Positions 1-9,790 of a stretch of DNA of 64,000 nt are shown one piece after another. Source of the stretch: Anolis sagrei. Taxonomy: Eukaryota > Chordata > Lepidosauria > Squamata > Anolidae. The DNA lies in NCBI RefSeq assembly GCF_037176765.1, contig NC_090026.1:133879252-133943251 (forward strand). The letters run 5' to 3'. The notes under the pieces are model-generated. The model was not told the DNA's origin, did not search any database, and saw only the letters and a program-made list of their open reading frames with translations. A program made the position numbers and the translations under genes. How positions within the stretch are numbered: position 1 is the first letter of the stretch; each line of letters opens with the position of its first letter.

Positions 1-190
1 GAACTTTGTGTTAGGGAAACCTAGTGTCGTCCTGAGGAGTGTGAGGTAAACCTCTGTGTGAGAGAAGACGTGTGGGAGAAAGCTGCAATGTGGGCTGCTG
101 TATGTAAAGCTACTGCGTATTTGTTTATTTGTGTCATGAAAACCTTATTATTGTAAACAGTGCAACCATATTATCTATATCTATCTATAT
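1..190. other. AT-rich sequence, nothing recognised
   Basis: No gene or confident repeat is seen. The stretch ends in a short TATC-type run just before a hAT element. It could be the edge of an interspersed repeat that is cut by the window boundary. Confidence 0.3.
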
Positions 191-435
191 CAGGGGTCCT
201 CAAACTAAGGCCCGGAGGCCGGATATGGCTCTCCAAGGTCATTTACCCGGCCCTCGCTCAGGGTCAACCTAAGTCTGAAATGACTTGAAAGCACACAACA
301 ACAACAACAACAACCCTATCTCATCAGCCAAAAGCAGGCCCACACTTCCCATTGAAATACTAATAAGTTTATAATTGTTAAAATTGTTCTTAATTTTAAT
401 TATTATATTGTTTTTAAATGTTTTTTGCACTACAA
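191..435 (+). mobile_element. Non-autonomous hAT element, truncated
   Basis: It begins with the hAT-type terminus CAGGGGTCCTCAAACT followed by the GGCCCGGAGGCCGG block. The internal part (AAC repeats, then an AT-rich stretch ending near GCACTACAATAAGATA) matches, in reverse, the copies at 5213-5616 and 47845-48208. The far terminus is missing where the purine microsatellite begins. Confidence 0.7.
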
Positions 436-449
436 TAAGATATGTGAAG

Positions 450-967
450 TGTGCCTAGAGAAGGAAGGAAGGTAGGAAGGAGGGGAAAACACGGAGAGAG
501 AAAAGGAAGGAAAGAGGAAAGGGAGGACAAAAAGGTGGAAAGGAAGGATGGAAAGAATGGAGGGAGGGAGGGAGGAAGGAAGGACAAAAGGGTGGAAGGG
601 AAGAAAGGATGGAAGGAGAAAGAGGGAGGGAGGAGAGGGAGGAAAGGAGGAAGGAAAGAGAGAAGGAAGGTAGGTAGGAAGGAAGGAGAAACACAGAGAG
701 AGGAAAAGAAGGAGGAAAGAGGCAAGGAAGGACAAAAGGGTGGAAGGAAGGAAGGAGAAAGAGGGAGGTAGGAGAGGGAGGGAAGCGAGAAGGGAGGGAA
801 GAGGAAAGGGAAGGCAGAATGAAAGGGTGGAAGGGAAGGAAGGAGGGAGGGAGGGAGAGAGAGGGAGGTAAGTAATGGAAGGGAGGAGGAAGGAAGGAAA
901 AGCAAAAGGGAAGGAAGGAAGGAAGGAGGGAGGGAGGGAGGGAGGGAGGGAGAAAAGGCAGGAGGAA
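450..967 (+). repeat. Purine-rich GGAA/GGGA microsatellite
   Basis: Half a kilobase of almost pure purine on the plus strand, built of GGAA, AGGG and GAAA words. Every reading frame is open here only because of composition. The run lies immediately beside the CpG island at 970-1650, on its downstream (minus-strand) side, so it would sit in intron 1 if that island starts FASTK. Confidence 0.9.
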
Positions 968-969
968 GG

Positions 970-1655
970 ACTTTGCCCAGCCCCCCCCCCCCACTCACCG
1001 GCGGGGCTCCGCGACCGCAGCAACAGGCGCATCATCCTCGCTGAGGGGGAGGGTGGTCGGCGAGGGGGGGTCTGTGCGGGGCAGCCCTCCCTCTCCCCCT
1101 CCCTCTCCCCGTCCCCCGGGGGCGCCCCCTCCCTGCAGAGTCCGCGTGGCGGGGCGAGGGTCCCGGGGAGGAGAGGGGGGGCCGGGGGCGGGCGGCGCAG
1201 GCGCATCAGCATCGTCCGGAAGGAACAGGAAGGTACTATCTACAAGCAGCAGAGGGAAGGGCTCCTCAGCCGCCACTCCAGTCCTTCCCCGCCGCGTCCT
1301 CCAGGGGGCGCGCTCCTTCCCTCTCTTCGAGCACAGCACCCTCCCTGGGGAAAGGGGCGGAGCCTGGCCTAGCCCCGCCCCCACTCGTCACCGCCAATGA
1401 CAGGGAGGCGGAAAGGGCCGCCGCACCTGATTGGCATGCGGAAGGCAGGGGAGGGGCCTCGGAAGACACGCCCCTTGCCCCGCCCCGAAGGCAAAGCCGG
1501 CCGCGCAGGCACACACACTTCCGGTCCCACTGTCAGCACTGGTAACACTTCCGGGTGGAGTAGAGCGGAGTCGTGATTGGGCCCTGTGGCCTTCGCCCTG
1601 CCCACCTGGAAAGCCGCTCGCGCGACTTGGGAGGCCCTCATTGGCCTCTCCCTAG
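970..1655 (-). promoter_or_regulatory. FASTK: CpG island, candidate FASTK promoter
   Basis: CpG-rich DNA with many GC boxes (GGGGCGGAGC, CCCCGCCC, CCGCCTCC on either strand) and no repeats. It lies next to the 3' end of TMUB1. In human, FASTK lies just downstream of TMUB1 on the same strand, so by synteny this island is the expected FASTK start. The identification is inference from synteny plus a minus-strand donor at 998-993; no conserved FASTK domain lies in the window. Confidence 0.45.
999..1035 (-). CDS. FASTK: Candidate first coding exon of FASTK
   Basis: On the minus strand an ATGATG at 1035-1030 opens a short frame reading MMRLLLRSRSPA. It runs into a consensus donor (G|GTGAGT, intron from 998) after one base of the next codon. 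The peptide is basic, hydrophobic and free of acidic residues, as expected of a mitochondrial presequence, and resembles the MLRVLLSAQTSPARLSG stretch I recall near the start of human FASTK, a mitochondrial RNA-binding regulator. Longer in-frame starts exist upstream, and a 129-residue frame ends at the same donor, so the start and even the reading frame are uncertain. The remaining exons would lie left of the window. Confidence 0.3.
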
Positions 1656-1662
1656 CTTTAGA

Positions 1663-2535
1663 ATAACCAGGAGAAGCCTTTATTTATAGAGAGACAGGGC
1701 TGTTCATCAGGGGAACTCTCTGCCCCAGGAGGGAGTGTGCTGGAGGCTTTGAAGCAGAGGTTGCATGGCCATCTGTCAGGGGTGCTTTGAATGCAACATT
1801 CCTGCTTCTTGGCAGAATCGGGTTGGACTGGATGATGGCCCAGGAGGTCTCTTCCCACTCTTGGATTCTAGGATTTTAAGAACTTCCTGACTGTGAGAGC
1901 CGTTCAGCAGTGGAACTCTCTGCCCCTGAGGGAGTGTAGTGGAGGCTCCTTCTTTGGAAGCTTTTAAACAGAGGCTGGATGGCCATCTGTCAGGGGTGCT
2001 TTGAATGCAACATTCCTGCTTGGCGGAATGGGGTTGGACTGGATGATGGCCCAGGAGGTCTCTTCCAACTCTTTGATTCTATGACTGTGAGAGCCGTTCA
2101 GCAGTGGAACCTTCAGAAATGGGGCCACAAAGTGGAATCCTCGACATGCGAGTGTGGAGAAGAGCAAACCACTGACCACCTGCTGCAATGCACCCTGAGC
2201 CCTGACACATGATGCACAATGGAGGACCTCCTTGCAGCAACACCAGAGGCACTCCAAGGGGACAGATACTGGTCAAAGGACATTTAATCAACTCTCATTT
2301 TTTGCTTTGTTCTGTTAGAAATGTAATATAATTTGACTGGTTGTTCTGACACGACAAATAAATAAAGCAGTGGAACTCTCTGCCCCGGAGCATGGTGGAA
2401 GCTCCTTCCTTGGAAGCTTCTAAACAGGGGGTGGATGGCCATCTGTCAGGGGTGCTTTGAATGCAACATTCCTGCTTCTTGGCGGAATGGGGTTGGACTG
2501 GATGATGGCCCAGGAGGTCTCCTCCCACTCTAGGA
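1663..2535 (+). mobile_element. CR1 LINE 3' ends, three partial copies
   Basis: Each copy carries the CR1 ORF2 tail reading [28 protein letters not shown] followed by the 3' UTR ending in GGATTCTA-type repeats. Copies are at about 1663-1872, 1877-2100 and 2376-2535. The last two are one copy split by the LINE insertion at 2110-2366. Confidence 0.8.
2110..2366 (+). mobile_element. Non-LTR retrotransposon 3' end inserted in CR1
   Basis: The frame reads a Cys-rich C-terminal motif (CECGEEQTTDHLLQC) followed by a 3' UTR and an (AATA)n tail. The CR1 sequence GCAGTGGAA flanks it on both sides (2101-2109 and 2367-2375), an exact 9-bp target-site duplication. Related copies lie at 9961-10431, 54060-54260 and 54770-54960. 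The LINE clade is not certain. Confidence 0.7.
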
Positions 2536-2537
2536 TC

Positions 2538-2665
2538 CCATGAGAGTGGGGATGGGCTCCCCCTGTCAGCTCCAGCTCCCCGTGCAAAGGGGACATGAGT
2601 GGAGCCTCCCACAAGGCTGGTAAAACATCAAAACATCCAGACAAACTGCAGTTACTCAAGCCAAA
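2538..2665 (+). mobile_element. tRNA-derived SINE fragment
   Basis: Matches the middle and 3' part of the SINE at 12403-12680 (CTCCCTGTCAGCTCCAGCTC, GGGGACATGAG, AAACATCAAA..CATCCAG, CTCAAG). The tRNA-like head is missing. Confidence 0.55.
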
Positions 2666-2940
2666 AAAATAATTCCCGGAGGAAAGGAAAGGGGCAACCC
2701 CATCAGCTGAGCTCTGACGTTTCGGAGAGGTCCTGCTTCTCCAGGGGTGATCCTGAAGGAGGGAGCCTGGGCAAGGCAGGCCTCAAGGCAGGCTTGCAGG
2801 GCTGGTAGTGGAATGCCAGGGTCGTGGTTCAAATCCCACCAAGGAAAGACCTCTCCAGAGATGCATGCTGCAGCCAGACCACCAGAAGGCGATTCCTCCT
2901 TGGGAGGAGAGCAAGGACCCATCTCGAGAAAAGAGTGAAC
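2666..2940. other. Stretch with no recognised feature
   Basis: Moderately GC-rich sequence with no clear repeat or coding signal. Confidence 0.4.
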
Positions 2941-3262
2941 AGCAGAGACATCATGTTGCGCCACCCAATCCAACCTCAAAATGCCTCACACGTGAGGCCT
3001 TTTCACAGACTGAGACCTTTCTCCCACTGCGGTTTACCTCAGACCAACAGCTACTAAGCTACAGGCACATCTGCTTATATAGAGCTGCAGCTTTTCATAG
3101 AATCCTAGAGTTGGAAGAGACCTGGTGGGCCATCCAATCCAACCCCATAATGCCTACCTCACACTGTGAGGCCTTCTCACAGACTTTCTCCCACTGAGGT
3201 TTACCTCAGATCGACAGCTACTAAGCTACAGGCACACCTGCTTATATAGAACTGCAGCTTTT
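2941..3262. repeat. Two-copy tandem duplication of about 160 bp
   Basis: The segment from CAATCCAACC through GAGGCCTT, CTACTAAGCTACAGGCACA and TTATATAGA to CTGCAGCTTTTCATAGAAT occurs twice in a row (about 2966-3098 and 3138-3268). CR1-derived 3' end sequence (TAGAGTTGGAAGAGACCTGG) forms part of the unit. Confidence 0.7.
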
Positions 3263-3263
3263 C

Positions 3264-4290
3264 ATAGAATTCTAGAGTTGGAAGAGACCTGGTGGGCCAT
3301 CATCCAGTCCAACCCCATTCTGCCAAGAAGCAGGAGTATTGCATTCAATTCACCCCCGACATATGGCCATCCAGCCTCTGCTTCAAAGCCTCCAAAGGAG
3401 CCTTTACCACACTCCCTCCAGGACAGAGAGTTCCACTGCTGAATGGCTCCCACAGTCAGGAAGTCCTTCCTCATGTTCAGATGGAATCTCCTTTCTTTCC
3501 TGTAGTTTGAAGCCATTGCTCCATTGCGTCCAAGTCTCCAGGGAATCCCTAGGATTTCCCCTCACATATCTAGGGGCTTAAGATCGTCGGGGGGGGGGGG
3601 GCACTCTCAGTCCTGCCCCCTTTGCAGATGCAATTGGCAGGAACGAGAGACACGACCTTCTCAGCGGTGGCCTCTCGGCTATGGAACACCCTCGTTAGGG
3701 ATATCAGATCAACCCCCCGCTCCTAAAATTTCGAAAGAGAGTCAAAACCTGGCTGTTTCAGCAAGCATTTGCAGACGCAGTGGAAGAAACTAATTTTAGA
3801 TCCACGGAATGATTGGATGATGCAACGGAAAAATGATTTCAGTGATGAGACGCCGAGGACTTGTGTTTTATGGTTTTTATTGCTTTTGTATGGTTTATGT
3901 TATATGTAATGTTTTTAACTATATTTTATGTTGTTGGGGCATTGACTGCTGACTGTAAACCGCCTCGAGTCGCCTTCGGATTGAGAGAGGCAGTATTATA
4001 AATAAGGTAAATAAATAAATAAATATATGTACCTGGCCCTCATCATATCTCCTCTCAGCCTTCTCTTCTTCAGGCTAAACAGGCCCAGTTCTTTAAGCCG
4101 CTCCTCATAGGGCTTGTTCTCCAGACCTTTAATCATTTGAGTCGCCCTCTTTCTTTGGACACATTCCAGCCTAGAGTCAACATCTCTCTTCAATTGTAGT
4201 GCCCAGAATTGGACACAATATTCCAGATGTGGTCTAACCAAGGCAGAATAGAGCATGGGGAGCATGACTTCCCTAGATCTAGACACTATA
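3264..4290 (-). mobile_element. CR1 LINE 3' end, split by an L2 fragment
   Basis: On the minus strand it encodes the CR1 ORF2 C-terminus ([52 protein letters not shown]) and ends at the left in TAGAATTCTATGAA. The L2 piece at about 3571-4023 interrupts it within CTCACATAT, which recurs as AATATATGT on the far side. Confidence 0.8.
3571..4023 (+). mobile_element. L2 LINE 3' end
   Basis: Encodes a decayed piece of the L2 ORF C-terminus (GRNERHDLLSGGLSAMEHP-like, then a lysine-rich tail) and the typical 3' UTR ending TGTAAACCGCCTCGAGTCGC followed by (AAAT)n. It is nested in CR1. Confidence 0.75.
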
Positions 4291-4309
4291 CACTACACAT
4301 TACACTGGC

Positions 4310-4750
4310 AAGCAAGGCCCATTGCATAGTCAAAGCAATGGTATTGCCCGTAGTAACCTATGGATGTGAGGACTGGACTGTAAGGAAGGCTGAGTGAAGG
4401 AAGAGAGGCGCTTTTGAACTGTGGTGTTGGAGTAAAATGCAGAGAGTGCCTTGGAACGTGAGAAGATCCAACCAAGCCATAATTCAGGAAATAAAGCCCG
4501 ACTGCCCATTGGAGGGAAGGAAATTAGAGGCCAAGAGGAAGATAGGAAAGCTTGGAGGAGAGAATGATGCTGCGAAAAAGGAAGGAAAAGGGAAGAGGGG
4601 CCGACCAAGGGCAAGGGGGATGGATGGATGTCATCTTTGAAGGGACTGGCTTGACTTTGAAGGAGCTGCGGGTGGCCACGGCCCACAAGAAGCTCTGGCC
4701 TGGGCAGGTCCAGGGGGTCATCAAGAGTCGGAAGCGACTGAATGAATAAA
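4310..4750 (+). mobile_element. BovB/RTE LINE 3' end
   Basis: Frames read VLPVVTYGCEDWTVRKAE, then VPWNVRRSNQAIIQEI, then GHQESEATE near AGAGTCGGAAGCGACTGAA. This order matches the BovB RT C-terminus (YGCE.WT..KAE, PWTARRSNQSILKEI, GVTKSRTRLSD-like). The copy is interrupted by stops and is not functional. Confidence 0.75.
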
Positions 4751-4990
4751 CAACAACACACGACTCTAAAAGCCATTATTGGTGTTAAGGACAAAATCCA
4801 TGGAGATTGACAGGGAAACCATTATGGTGTTATGGTTTGACTCTAGACCAGGGTTCGAATCCCCTTTTGGCCATTGACAGCCACTGGATTGCCTTGGGCC
4901 AGTCACACTCTCTCAGCCCTTTGAGGAAAGCATGGGGAGCTCTGGGTTGCCAAGAGTCGGAAGCGACTGAACACATAAACAACAACAACA
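4751..4990 (+). mobile_element. tRNA-derived SINE
   Basis: A box-B-like GGTTCGAATCC lies about 60 bp into a unit that ends CCAAGAGTCGGAAGCGACTG..AACAACAACAAC. The 3' tail resembles the BovB tail just upstream, consistent with mobilisation by BovB. Confidence 0.65.
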
Positions 4991-5695
4991 TACGACTCTA
5001 AAAGCGATGGTTGGCATTCATGACAAAATCCATGGAGATTGACAGGGGAACCATCGTGCTGTTGTGGTTTGACTCTAGAGACAAGGGTTCGAATCCTCAA
5101 TTGGCCATTGACAGCCACTGGATTGCCTTGGGCCAGTCACACTCTCTCAGCCCTTTGAGGAAAGAACGGGGAGCCCTGGGCTGGTCCAGGAGGTCACCAA
5201 GAGTCTGTTTAAACTGTATAAACAGAGGGCAAGGTCACAGTCCCTCAAATTGTTGGAGGGCCAGATTATAATTTGAAAAATAAATGAATGAATTTGTATG
5301 CACACTGCACGTATCTTATTTGTAGTGCAAAAAATACTTCAAAACAATACAATAATTAAAACGAGCAATTTTAACAATTATAAACTTATTAGTATTTGAA
5401 TGGGAAATGTGGGCCAGTTTTTGGCTGATGAGATTGTTGTTGTTGTTGTGGGCTTTCAAGTCGTTTCAGTGGCTGATGAGATAGGATTGTTGTTGTTGTT
5501 GTTGTTGTGTGCTTTCAAGTCATTTCAGACTTTGGTTGACCCTGAGCGAGGGCCAGGTAAATGACCTTGAAGGGCCCTATTTGACCCCCGGGCCTTAGTT
5601 TGAGGACCCCTGCCTTAGAGGAAAGCACAGGGAACCCTGGGCTGGTCCAAGAGGTCACCAAGAGTCAGAAGCAAGTGAACGAATAAACAACAAGA
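4991..5695 (+). mobile_element. tRNA-derived SINE, split by a hAT element
   Basis: A second copy of the SINE at 4751-4990, beginning ACGACTCTAAAAGCGATGG with GGTTCGAATCC inside. A hAT element (about 5213-5616) interrupts it, and its 3' end resumes at about 5617 (TTAGAGGAAAGCACAGGGAACCC..AGAGTCAGAAGC). Confidence 0.6.
5213..5616 (-). mobile_element. Non-autonomous hAT element
   Basis: Same family as the fragment at 191-435, in reverse orientation. It ends at the right in CCGGGCCTTAGTTTGAGGACCCCTG. The left terminus (ACAGAGGGCAAGGTCACAGTC) matches the copy at 47845. Confidence 0.7.
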
Positions 5696-5799
5696 GCCTG
5701 GGATGCAAGCCTCAGCCACAGCCTCATTGGGGACTGCGCCCTCTCCCCATACCTAGCCACCCCCCATATTTTCCCACAGAAACACTAAGTCCAGTCCTT

Positions 5800-6166
5800 C
5801 ACAGCTTGCCTTTAATGCCAAAAGAGGCCTAGTCCGAGGCAGAGGCGCCTCCCTTCCCACGTCCTCCTCTCTCTTCCTTGGGGGGCAAGGCCAGTGCCCA
5901 GCCCCCTCCTGACCCCCCCCCCCCCCCCGTCCTTAGACCCCCTTTAGGGCTAAGAGAGAGGCCCTCCAGCAACACGAGCTGCTTTGAGGCACAAGCAAGG
6001 GGCCAAATCCCGAGTCAATGCTGCAGAGGGATCCAGCGCGTGTCCTTCCTCCTCCTTGGAGCTGCCCAGAGGCAGGCAGGCAGGCAGGCAGGCGGGGAGT
6101 GGGTGGGGGTTCCTCAGAGGCCACTCTGTCCGTGCGTCCACCTCCGCCCCCCCGCCTGCGCCCGTC
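5800..6166 (-). other. TMUB1: TMUB1 3' untranslated region
   Basis: Repeat-free GC-rich sequence directly following the TMUB1 stop codon. An ATTAAA polyadenylation signal reads on the minus strand at 5816-5811. The exact cleavage site cannot be fixed from sequence alone. Confidence 0.55.
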
Positions 6167-8948
6167 CTATCTGCGGTAGACGGCGAAGGCCATGGCGCTG
6201 AAGAGGAGGGTGAGGCCAGCCAGGCAGGCGGTGGCCGTGGCGGTGAAGAGGTGCCGGTACTGGAGCTGGAAGTACCAGAGCCCCCCCAGCATCAGCACAA
6301 AGAGCGGCATCATCAGGCTGCCCACCTGCAGGGCCGGGCCGTGGCCGGGGTGCGAGCGGGGCCCTCCCGCCTGGGGCTGGTGCTCCGCCCGGTGCCGCTG
6401 GGAGGAGATGTAGCAGTGCAGGACGCTGCGGTCACTCAGCTGCAGGGCCCCCAGCGTCTGCGTGTCGTCCCCCAGCAGCTGCCCCTGGAAGATCAGGCGC
6501 ACCAGCTGCTCCTGCCCCGGGAACTGGGCCCTGCAAAGTGGGGAAGACGGAGGGGGGCATCAGCTGGAGTGTAGCGCCACAATCCCCCCCCCCCCCCCCC
6601 CCAAGCATCACCAACATTCTGCCCAGTGTATTGGAGACCTTCACGGCTGCAATTATTAGGGTGTTTTTCTGTGTTTTCCAGGCTGTATATTTTTATTATT
6701 ATTATTATTATTTATTGTTTTAATGATTGCTTATGTACTGTCTAATTATGATTTATGTTTAATTGTAGTTTTATTATTGTGGTTGTTATGGATTAGCATC
6801 ACATCAGTGTCCAATGTAGGGCATTGAAGTTTGGCCAGTTATGTGTAAACCGCTTTGAGTCCCCCCAGGGGTGAGAATAGCGGTATAGAAATACTGTGAA
6901 TATATATATCCATGTTCGAGTAGCATTTGCTCCTGACATTTCACCTGCAAACATTGAAAACAAATGCTGCTAGAACACAGGCACACAGTCCAGAAAACAC
7001 ACAACACTCAGCTCAGTCCCAGCTGCCATCTCAGCCCCACCTTGTCTGAGCCCCTTACCTTGAACCCCCCCCCCCCACCTCCCCGTGAGCATCCCGTAAC
7101 CGTCCCTGATGGACACAGATGGCCCTGACCAACCGGAGGCTTGTTGGACTCTTCCGTACTCCACTTGCATCCACACTTGCCTTGTGCTTGCTGGGTTTGG
7201 GACAAAGAGTTCCTATTGATAAGATCTAGACCAGTGGCTCCCAACCAGATGGCAGTACTGGTATGCGGCAGGTACTGGCTTGTTCAGTAGACTCTCCTCT
7301 ACAGTTCCATTTTGGCGGGAAGCCTTAGCACTGAATGGTTGTGTTGTTAAAGTGCAAAGTATGGAACCCTGCACAGATGGTTGGTCAATGCGACTTAAGC
7401 AATGTGCAGTCACTGAATTCTTGACATCAGAGATGCAGAGTACTCACCACAACACAATCCCCGTAAACAGCTTGCATTCTCTGATTAATCTCCTTTGGGG
7501 TGACACCTTCTGCTGCCAAGAATTCAGTGACTGCACGTTGCTTAAGTCGCATTGACCGACCGTCTGCGCAGGGTTCCATACTTCGCACTGTAACAGCACA
7601 ACTGTTCAATGTTAAGGCTTCCTGCCGAAATGGAACTGTAGAGTAGGGTCTACTGAACAAGCCAGTCCCTGCCGCAAACCAGTACTGCCATCTGTTGAGC
7701 AGTTACGAAGGTGGAGACATTACTTTTCACTTTAACAACACAACCGTTCAATGCTAAGGCTTCCTGCCAAAATGGAACTGTAGAGGAGCATGTACTGAAC
7801 AAGCCAGTCCCTGCCGCATACCAGGACTGCCATCTGTTGAGGAGTTGTGAAGGTGGAGGCATTACTTTCCACTTTAACAACACAACCCTTCAGTGCTAGG
7901 GCTTCCTGCCGAAATGGAACTGTAGAGGAGGGTCTACTGAACAAGCCAGTACCTGCTGCATACCAGGATTGCCATCTGTTGAGGAGTTACGAAGGTGGAG
8001 GCATTGCTTTTCACTTTAACAACACAACCCTTCAGTGCTAAGGCTTCCTGTCAAAATGGAACTGTAGAGGAGGGTCTACTGAACAAGCCAGTACCTGCCA
8101 CACACCAGTACTGCCACCTGTTGAGGAGTTACAAAGGTGGAAGCATTGCTTTTCACTTTAACAACACAACCAATCAATGCTAAGGCTTCCTGCTGAAATG
8201 GAACTGTAGAGGAGAGTCTACTGAACAAGCCAGTGACTGCCACATACCAGGACTGCCATCTGTTGAGGAGTTGTGAAGGTGGAGGCATTACTTTTCAGTC
8301 AACCCTCGTAAAATAAAGCAGGCCTGGGCCTACTGGGGCCTTCCCTCCCGGTGTTTTGGACTACAACTCCCACCATTCCTCACAGCCTACCGGCTGTGAG
8401 GAATGGTGGGAGTTGTAGTCCAAACCACCGAGAGGGAAGGCCCCAGTAGGCCCAGGCCTGGTGGAAAGGGCTTCGTCGTACCTCTTGAGGGCTCCGACGG
8501 TGTCCTCGGGGCGGACCCTGGCCAGGCGCTCGGTGTCGTTGAGGAACTTGAGCCGCAGGATGAAGGACCCACTATCACCACCACCACCACTTCCGGTCTG
8601 GGTGGCAGCTCCTGCGGATGTTGTTGTTGTTCCAGTTCCTGTGGAGGGGGTCTCCTGGGGGGCGGGGCTGGCGTTGGCGCGGTGCCGGAGCTCCCCTTCC
8701 GCTTCCGCTTCCCGGCGGCTGCCCGGAGGCTCCTCCCCTTCCCCTTCCCCTTCTTCCTCCTCGTTGGGGGCCGCGGCGACCTCCCTCCCGCCAGGGGGCT
8801 CCTGCCCGGAGGCGGCGTTGGCGTTGGGGGAGGCGGGCGCGGGTCCGGCGGTGCGGGTGGAGAGCCAGGCCAAGGCCAGGACCAGCAGCGCCCCCACCAG
8901 GCCGAAGAGAGCAGTCACCTCGTCCCCGACGCCCTCGATCAGCGCCAT
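6167..8948 (-). CDS. TMUB1: Transmembrane and ubiquitin-like domain-containing protein 1
   Basis: Two coding exons, 8948-8482 and 6530-6167, join at AAG AG|G (donor GTACGA, acceptor TTTGCAG) to give 276 aa (human about 246). The start is set by the conserved MALIEGVGDEVT; an upstream in-frame Met is unlike the family. Residues about 10-30 form a membrane segment. Next comes a long Pro/Glu/Thr/Ser-rich linker, longer than in mammals. A ubiquitin-like domain starts near residue 128 (FILRLKFLNDTERLARVRPE, DTVGALKRAQFPGQEQ, LIFQGQLLGDDTQTLGAL) and two C-terminal membrane helices end in AFAVYRR. The family works in the ER membrane in ER-associated degradation and receptor trafficking. The gene lies head-to-head with AGAP3 and upstream of the FASTK candidate, as in mammals. 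Every splice and frame feature looks intact. Confidence 0.95.
6531..7204. other. TMUB1 intron, left part: poly-C and L2-type 3' tail
   Basis: A long poly-C run (6583-6601) precedes an L2/SINE-type 3' tail (about 6640-6900) ending GTGTAAACCGCTTTGAGTCC and a decayed AATA tail. About 6905-7000 resembles the Penelope-like repeat of this window (CTCCTGACATTTCACCTGCA). A second poly-C run is at 7067-7077. Confidence 0.55.
7218..8305 (-). mobile_element. Rearranged mariner-type DNA transposon
   Basis: On the minus strand 7560-7440 encodes MRLKQRAVTEFLAAEGVTPK followed by EINQRMQAVYGD, the start of a mariner transposase helix-turn-helix region. To its right lie five tandem copies of a 142-bp terminal unit (GAACAAGCCAGT recurs near 7656, 7797, 7939, 8081 and 8223). 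To its left the same 5' end is repeated in inverted orientation (7230-7425). The catalytic part of the transposase is absent, so it cannot move on its own. It lies inside the TMUB1 intron. Confidence 0.6.
8319..8460. repeat. Near-perfect palindrome beside the TMUB1 donor
   Basis: Arms 8319-8387 and 8392-8460 (69 nt each) are reverse complements with two mismatches and a 4-nt spacer. The inner part (TTTGGACTACAACTCCCACC..ATTCCTCACAGCC) is of the foldback MITE type seen at 25975, 37135 and 43025. The hairpin begins 20 bp inside the intron from the 5' splice site. Confidence 0.85.
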
Positions 8949-8989
8949 CGCCGACGCCGGAAGGCAGGGAGACAGGCAGAGGCAGGCCA

Positions 8990-9790
8990 CGCCTCTTGGA
9001 AGGAGGAGCTTCTTCTGAGCCACGCCCCCTCCCCGAGAAAACAGGAAAATCTCCTCCTTTTCCTCATAGGCCCCGCCTCTTGGAGGGAGGGGCTTCTCCT
9101 AGCCACGCCCCTACAGAGAAAAGAAATGTCTCCTTTTCCTCATAGGCCCCGCCTCTTGGAGGGAGGGGCTTCTCTCAGCCACGCCCCATCCCCAGAAAAC
9201 AGGAAAATCTCCTCCTTTTCCTCATAGGCTCCGCCTCTTGGAGGGAGGGGCTTCTCTCAGCCACGCCCCTCTCCGAGGAAAAAGGAATGTCTCCTTTTCT
9301 TCATAGGCCCCGCCTCTTGGAGGGAAGGGCTTCTCCTAGCCACGCCCCCTCTCCAGGAAAAAGGAATGTCTCCTTTTCTTCATAGGCTCCGCCTCTTGGA
9401 GGGAGGGACTTCTCTTAGCCACGCCCCCTACAGAGAAAAGGAATGTCTCCTTTTCTTCATAGGCCCCGCCTCTTGGAGGGAGGGGCTTCTCCTAGACACG
9501 CCCCCTCTCCGAGGGAAAAGGAAAATCTCCTTTTCTTCATAAACCCCGCCTCTTGGAGGGAGGGGCTTCTTCTAGCCACGCCCCCTACAGAGAAAAAGGA
9601 ATGTCTCCTTTTCTTCATAGGCCCCGCCTCTTGGAGGGAGGGTCTTCTCTGAGCCACGCCCCCTCTCCAGGGAAAAAAAGGAAGGCCTCCTGTTTTTCCT
9701 CATAGGCCCCGCCTCTTGGAGGGAGGCGCTTCTCTTAGCCACGCCCTCTCTCCAAGGAAAAAGGAAGGCCTCCTCCTTTTCTTCATAGGC
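8990..9790. repeat. 79-bp minisatellite rich in GC boxes, TMUB1 upstream region
   Basis: About ten copies of a 79-bp unit, each containing CCCCGCCTCTTGGAGG and AGCCACGCCCC separated by GGGGCTTCTC, then a spacer with AGGAATGTCTCCTTTTCTT. The units differ by a few substitutions and small indels. The array begins about 40 bp upstream of the TMUB1 start codon, so it probably forms the promoter or 5' UTR. The boxes resemble Sp1/KLF sites. Confidence 0.9.

Noticed and set aside
414-1212. Long open frames on both strands over the purine tract
   Set aside because: They come from GGAA/GGGA repeats without stops; the products are Lys/Glu/Gly or Ser/Pro/Leu low-complexity strings with no domain.
4840-5100. 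tRNA genes suggested by GGTTCGAATCC boxes (also 12460, 34500, 42700, 60650)
   Set aside because: The boxes sit in SINE heads without a foldable complete cloverleaf or terminator; these are tRNA-derived SINEs.
8361-9227. Plus-strand frames opposite TMUB1 exon 1 and over the 79-bp minisatellite
   Set aside because: Antisense or repeat-driven frames (HRPRLLEGGAS repeated per unit); the minus strand carries conserved TMUB1.
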